Assembly: GCA_022827945.1 (NCBI GenBank)
Contig: JAJEIT010000062.1
Location: forward strand, 1 to 64,000
Origin: Dehalococcoidia bacterium
GTDB taxonomy: Bacteria; Chloroflexota; Dehalococcoidia; Tepidiformales; Tepidiformaceae
DNA: 64,000 bases
Direction: 5' to 3'
Below the pieces are notes generated by a model. The model was not told the DNA's origin. It saw only the letters and a list, made by a program, of their open reading frames with translations, and searched no databases. Shown here piece by piece: positions 60,637 through 64,000 of the stretch (its first letter is position 1; each line of letters begins with the position of its first letter). A program made the translations under genes and the position numbers.

Positions 60637-61629
60637 TCAGGTCGTGAACAGCGTGGGCGCGCTGAGTGGAGGCATGATCTCGTCCGGTTCGAGCACGTAA
60701 GCCTCCTTCTCGTAGACCTGCACCCGGTGCGACCCCAGGTCGGGTACGTACATGAGGCCGCGGCCGTCCACCCGCACCGAGCAGGGCGCTCGCAGGAGGC
60801 GCTGCTCTTCCAGGTTCGCCATCTCCCTCAGCCGCAGCGTCTTCTGGTTCGCGAGGATGTACCGCCGCCCGATCGCCGAGAGGGTCGCGTCGCCCCGGAA
60901 CTGCTGCACGTACCGGCCCGTGTGCGCGAAGAGCTGCACGCGGTCGTTCCCCCGATCGGCCACGTAGATGTCGCCGTGCTCGTCGACCGCCACGCCCGAA
61001 GGCCGGTTGAACTCCCCGCCCCCGTCGCCGCTGCTCCCGATGACCAGCAGCGGCTCCCCGTCTGCCGTCAGCTTCTGGACACGGTCGTTGCGCCAGTCCG
61101 CCACGAACACGTCGCCCTCGTCGTCGATCGTGAGTCCCCATGGCATGTCGAACTGGCCGGGCTCGGTCCCGTGGCGTCCCCACCCGCCGAGGTGCTGGCC
61201 CTCCGGCGTGAAGCGCTGGATGCGGTCGTTTCCCGTGTCGGCCACGAGCAGGTTCCCCTCCGCGTCAAATGCGAGCCCGGAGGGCCGGTCGAGCTGGCCG
61301 GGGGCCGAGCCTTGCTCGCCCCACGCCCGCACCACCTCCCCCTCGCTGGTGAGCACCGTCACCGTGTGCCGCCCCTCGTCGGATACGTAGAAGTGCCCGT
61401 CGGGCCCTCGCACGATGCACTGAGGCCAGAGGAAGCTGCCGATCGTCCCGAGGTCCTCGTCGTCCTGGCTCAGCCGGCGCACGCTCGCTGCGATCTCCGT
61501 GCGGCAGACGACGAAGAGCACGTCGTCGTCGCCCAGCGCCAGGTCGGTCGGGTAGGAGGTCACGCGGCGCATCCCCACCGTCCTCAGGTAAGGGAATCCC
61601 GCCCGCAGCAGTGCATGCGCCTTCGGCAC
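60637..61629 (-). CDS. NHL-repeat beta-propeller protein
   Basis: The 330-residue protein is built from about five or six NHL repeats, for example RPSGLAFDAEGNLLVADTGN, PWGLTIDDEGDVFVADWRN, RPSGVAVDEHGDIYVADRGN, and a last APCSVRVDGRGLMYVPDLGS. No signal peptide is visible. The GTG at 61629 with GAGGG upstream is preferred over a longer open frame overlapping the DUF1501 gene. It is probably cotranscribed with the DUF1501/DUF1800 genes. Confidence 0.88.
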   Translation of the reverse strand: MPKAHALLRAGFPYLRTVGMRRVTSYPTDLALGDDDVLFVVCRTEIAASVRRLSQDDEDLGTIGSFLWPQCIVRGPDGHFYVSDEGRHTVTVLTSEGEVVRAWGEQGSAPGQLDRPSGLAFDAEGNLLVADTGNDRIQRFTPEGQHLGGWGRHGTEPGQFDMPWGLTIDDEGDVFVADWRNDRVQKLTADGEPLLVIGSSGDGGGEFNRPSGVAVDEHGDIYVADRGNDRVQLFAHTGRYVQQFRGDATLSAIGRRYILANQKTLRLREMANLEEQRLLRAPCSVRVDGRGLMYVPDLGSHRVQVYEKEAYVLEPDEIMPPLSAPTLFTT

Positions 61630-61639
61630 GGCGATACCC

Positions 61640-62797
61640 TCAGGCCGCCGTCGTGGCGAACGGGCGCAGCTGCTCGAAATCGCCGCCCACGATCGGTGCC
61701 GCCTCGATGTCCATCCACTGCTCCAGCATCGTGCCGTAGATGCCACGGAAGTCGATGGTGTGCTTCAGGTCCTCGCCGTTCAGCCAGTCCTTGGGCTTCA
61801 CCGACGGGTACTCGGCGTACAGCCCTCCCTGGACCCGCTCCCCGAGGATGTAGGCGCCGCCGCCCGAGCCGTGATCCGTCCCCGACCCGTTGTCCTTGAT
61901 GCGCCGCCCGAACTCCGTGAACACCAGCACGGCCACGTTGTCGGCCGCCTCGTGGTTGCGCAGGTCGGTCAGGAAGTCCGAGAGCGCCCCGCAGAGCTCG
62001 TTCAGCAGCCGGTCGTGGTTCCCCGGCTGGTGCGAGTGGTAGTCGTAACCCGCGTGCTGCGTGTAGAAGACGCGAGTTCCCAGTCCCGCCGTATGGACCC
62101 GCGACACATCCCGAAGCGCCGAGGCGATTGGGTTCGTCCCCCACTCCACGGTTGTCGAGTACTGGCCCGGGACCTCCGCGAGCACGTCCGCGCCCGCGAG
62201 CACGTCCCGGCCAGTTTGTCCGAGGTAGTCGCGCACGAGTCCCGCGCCGACCGCCGGGGTGTACATGCGCCGGAACAGGTCGAGGTTGGCTTCGCGCTCC
62301 TGCTCCTGCTCGATGCTCGTCATGAGTCCGTAGCTGTCGAGGTCGCCCACCGAGGTGACCGTCACGCCCGGGGCGGCGCAGGCGCGGGGAAGCCCGCGGC
62401 CGAAGCTGACCGCCGTCAGCGGGTTCTCGCTGCCCGGGTCCAGCTCACGCACGAGCTTCGCGATCCAGCCCTCGGTCGAGATCTTGTCGGGCTCGCACGT
62501 GTGCCAGATGTCCATCCCGCGGAAGTGCGAGCGGCTCGAGTTCGGGTAACCGATGCCCTGCACGACCGCGACGTCGCCGTCGTCGAACAGCCCTTTCAGG
62601 CGGGAAGCCGCGGGGTGGAACCCCAGCGGGCTGTCCTCCGCGAGGGGCAGCACCTGGTCCTGGGGAATCCCCACGTGGGGGCGCGAGTCGTAGTACGTCC
62701 CCTCCGTGTAGGGGATGAGCGTATTCATGAAGTCGAGCCCGCCGGTCAGCTGGACGATGACCAGGACCGGATCGCTCGTGCCGTTGCCGCTTGTCAT
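61640..62797 (-). CDS. DUF1501 family protein
   Basis: The 385-residue protein matches DUF1501 (sulfatase/alkaline-phosphatase-like fold): VLVIVQLTGGLDFMNTLIPY at the start, the central HSHQPGNHDRLLNELCGALSDF (in part), and EFGRRIKDNGSGTDHGSGGG near the C-terminus. These Asp/His residues may be metal ligands. DUF1501 and DUF1800 genes nearly always occur together, as here; the function is unproven. No Tat signal is seen at this N-terminus. Confidence 0.93.
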   Translation of the reverse strand: MTSGNGTSDPVLVIVQLTGGLDFMNTLIPYTEGTYYDSRPHVGIPQDQVLPLAEDSPLGFHPAASRLKGLFDDGDVAVVQGIGYPNSSRSHFRGMDIWHTCEPDKISTEGWIAKLVRELDPGSENPLTAVSFGRGLPRACAAPGVTVTSVGDLDSYGLMTSIEQEQEREANLDLFRRMYTPAVGAGLVRDYLGQTGRDVLAGADVLAEVPGQYSTTVEWGTNPIASALRDVSRVHTAGLGTRVFYTQHAGYDYHSHQPGNHDRLLNELCGALSDFLTDLRNHEAADNVAVLVFTEFGRRIKDNGSGTDHGSGGGAYILGERVQGGLYAEYPSVKPKDWLNGEDLKHTIDFRGIYGTMLEQWMDIEAAPIVGGDFEQLRPFATTAA

Positions 62798-62807
62798 CTC
62801 CAGCCTC

Positions 62808-64000
62808 CTAGGCGAACTGGTACTCGGGTGTGGCCACCACGAGCGTGAGCATGCGTGCGACCTGTTCGTCGTGGTCGCCGCTACCGGCGCCGGCGAGCAG
62901 CGCCTCGCGCGTCTCCTCGCTGGCCTCCAGCGGACCGGCTGCTTCCAGGCATCCGTCGACGAGCGTCTCGGCGGCGGCCGCCCCGCCGTTCGCCAGGCGC
63001 GCCGCCACCGCCTGCGTCCCCGGCGAGGCCGTGTCGCCGACCTGCTGGACCGCGAAGTTGACCCGCTCCATGAGCGTGCCCCCGTCGATCCACTCCTTGC
63101 CGGTATGCCAACCCTCCACGCTGGGCGGGTCCATCAGCTTCTGGCCCATTGCTCCCATGGCCGCCTGCAGCGTGCCCATCAGCGGCGTCGGATCCTGCAG
63201 CGTCCCCGAGAGCTTGAGCACCCCAGCGACGAACTCCGCCGGCGACTTCACCTTGGCGAACCGCGCCTGCTTGAAGAAGTCGGCGTTGAGCAGCGTCCGC
63301 ATCACTGCGCGCAGGTCGCCCTCCCGCTCCAGGAAGACCGTCGCCAGCGTGTCGATGGCCTCGGGGTCGTTCGGTTCCTGCACGCTCCAGGCCGCCACCT
63401 GCGGCTCGTCCGCCACGAAGAAGTTGTAGAGGTGCCGCGAGATGAACCGCGCCGTCGCCTCCTGCCGCACGATGATGTCGATCACGTCCTCGCCGTTGAA
63501 GGGCCCCGTCTCGCCCAGGAACGTCTTCTCGCTGCCGTCGTGGTCCTCGGGCCGGTAGACGAATCGCGCCGGGTAGGCACCGTGCGGGTAGAGCGGGATG
63601 GGCTGCTCGAAGGTCCAGCCCGTGAACGCCCGCCCCGCCATCTTCACGTCCGTCTCGTCGTAGGCGCCGATGCCCATCGAGAACAGCTCCAGCAGCTCGC
63701 GCCCGTAGTTCTCGTTCGGGTTGTCGTGGTGGTTCTCGCAGTTGTCGAGCCAGTAGATCATTGCCGGATCCCGCGAGAGGGCGACGAGCAGATCCCGCAT
63801 CTTCCCCAGCCCGTGCTCCCGGAAGGTCTGGATCTGGTCCGCCATCGAGAGCATGTGCTCGCCCTTGAACCACGCCGTCGCGAAGACGTGGTGCCAGAAC
63901 AGCGCCATCTTCTCCTCGAGCGGCCGCTGCGTGTTAACCATGCGGTACACCCAGCGACCCGCCGAGGCGCCGGTCGTGTCCGGCGCGGTCATCTGCGGGT
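62808..64000 (-). CDS. DUF1800 family protein, 5'-truncated by window edge
   Basis: The visible 397 codons match DUF1800: RPLEEKMALFWHHVFATAW, NPNENYGRELLELFSMGIG, GWTFEQPIPL and PPSVEGWHTGKEWI. In full-length members about 100 residues precede the EKMALFWHHVF motif, and the frame remains open through the window edge, so an ATG at 63992 is not the real start. Stop is 10 bases before the DUF1501 start. The pair probably forms a secreted or envelope-associated system of unknown role. Confidence 0.9.
   Translation of the reverse strand, partial: PQMTAPDTTGASAGRWVYRMVNTQRPLEEKMALFWHHVFATAWFKGEHMLSMADQIQTFREHGLGKMRDLLVALSRDPAMIYWLDNCENHHDNPNENYGRELLELFSMGIGAYDETDVKMAGRAFTGWTFEQPIPLYPHGAYPARFVYRPEDHDGSEKTFLGETGPFNGEDVIDIIVRQEATARFISRHLYNFFVADEPQVAAWSVQEPNDPEAIDTLATVFLEREGDLRAVMRTLLNADFFKQARFAKVKSPAEFVAGVLKLSGTLQDPTPLMGTLQAAMGAMGQKLMDPPSVEGWHTGKEWIDGGTLMERVNFAVQQVGDTASPGTQAVAARLANGGAAAAETLVDGCLEAAGPLEASEETREALLAGAGSGDHDEQVARMLTLVVATPEYQFA

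Noticed and set aside
62808-63992. ATG at 63992 as the true start of the DUF1800 gene
   Set aside because: About 100 N-terminal residues of the family would be missing and the frame is open to the window edge.

Overview
The window is a dense, high-GC (roughly two-thirds G+C by eye) bacterial chromosome segment with about 70 protein genes, one tRNA, short intergenic gaps and many stop/start overlaps. Five luciferase-like (LLM) flavin/F420 oxidoreductases, three split-barrel PPOX/F420-type proteins, a duplicated-domain CaiB/BaiF CoA-transferase, a xanthine-dehydrogenase/CODH-like cluster, epoxide hydrolases, RND-type MMPL exporters and a P450-ferredoxin unit suggest an aerobic heterotroph of the Chloroflexota (Dehalococcoidia/SAR202-like) or, less likely, an actinobacterium. 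This assignment is inference; there is no rRNA or marker gene here. Many genes have a TANNNT -10 box; in about ten cases it lies only 6-8 bases before the start codon, so leaderless mRNAs are probably common.

Layout. 1-4.2 kb: an unrecognised protein cut by the window edge, a small membrane protein, a Rieske fusion protein and a FIST sensor protein. 4.3-10.7 kb: nitroreductase plus BKACE-type beta-keto acid cleavage enzyme, PPOX and HNH genes, thioredoxin/thioredoxin reductase, a zinc-ribbon protein, a HigBA toxin-antitoxin pair with an enlarged antitoxin, and an esterase. 10.8-16 kb: an LLM oxidoreductase followed by coxG-like, small, large and FAD-subunit genes of a molybdenum hydroxylase (not the CO-oxidising active-site type). 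16-31 kb: NTF2-like, DinB pair, LLM, HIT-like, HD, class II fructose-bisphosphatase, VOC pair, tandem CoA-transferase, YihY, TlpA-like, LLM/PPOX, ROK kinase, a repeat-containing membrane protein and an amidase. 31.6-38 kb: tRNA-Thr(CGT), epoxide hydrolase, MMPL exporter and PrpE-like acyl-CoA synthetase. 38-45 kb: metabolic oxidoreductases, a DDAH-like amidinohydrolase, and a DsbA/FrnE-family gene with an in-frame TGA in the place of the first active-site cysteine. 45-53 kb (minus strand): second MMPL exporter, a dienoyl-CoA-reductase-like flavoenzyme, PPOX, ferredoxin, P450 and two tandem TetR regulators, which reads as a catabolic or detoxification unit. 53-55.3 kb: a lower-GC DUF262/HNH (GmrSD-like) defence gene bounded by 33-bp direct repeats. 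55-64 kb: nitroreductase, crotonase, Gfo/Idh/MocA, epoxide hydrolase, VapBC with a striking palindromic operator, a HEPN/MNT pair, an NHL-repeat protein and a DUF1501/DUF1800 pair that runs off the end.

The most notable observations are: (1) a probable selenocysteine DsbA/FrnE-type protein with a SECIS-like hairpin; (2) three intergenic arrays of 3-4 hairpins, each starting directly after a stop codon and built on the same GAGAGCG/TGGAGCG ... CTGAG framework; (3) a single-gene DUF262 island flanked by direct repeats that duplicate the 3' end of a nitroreductase gene; (4) overlapping 21-bp palindromes before vapBC, whose VapC carries a zinc ribbon inside its PIN domain.
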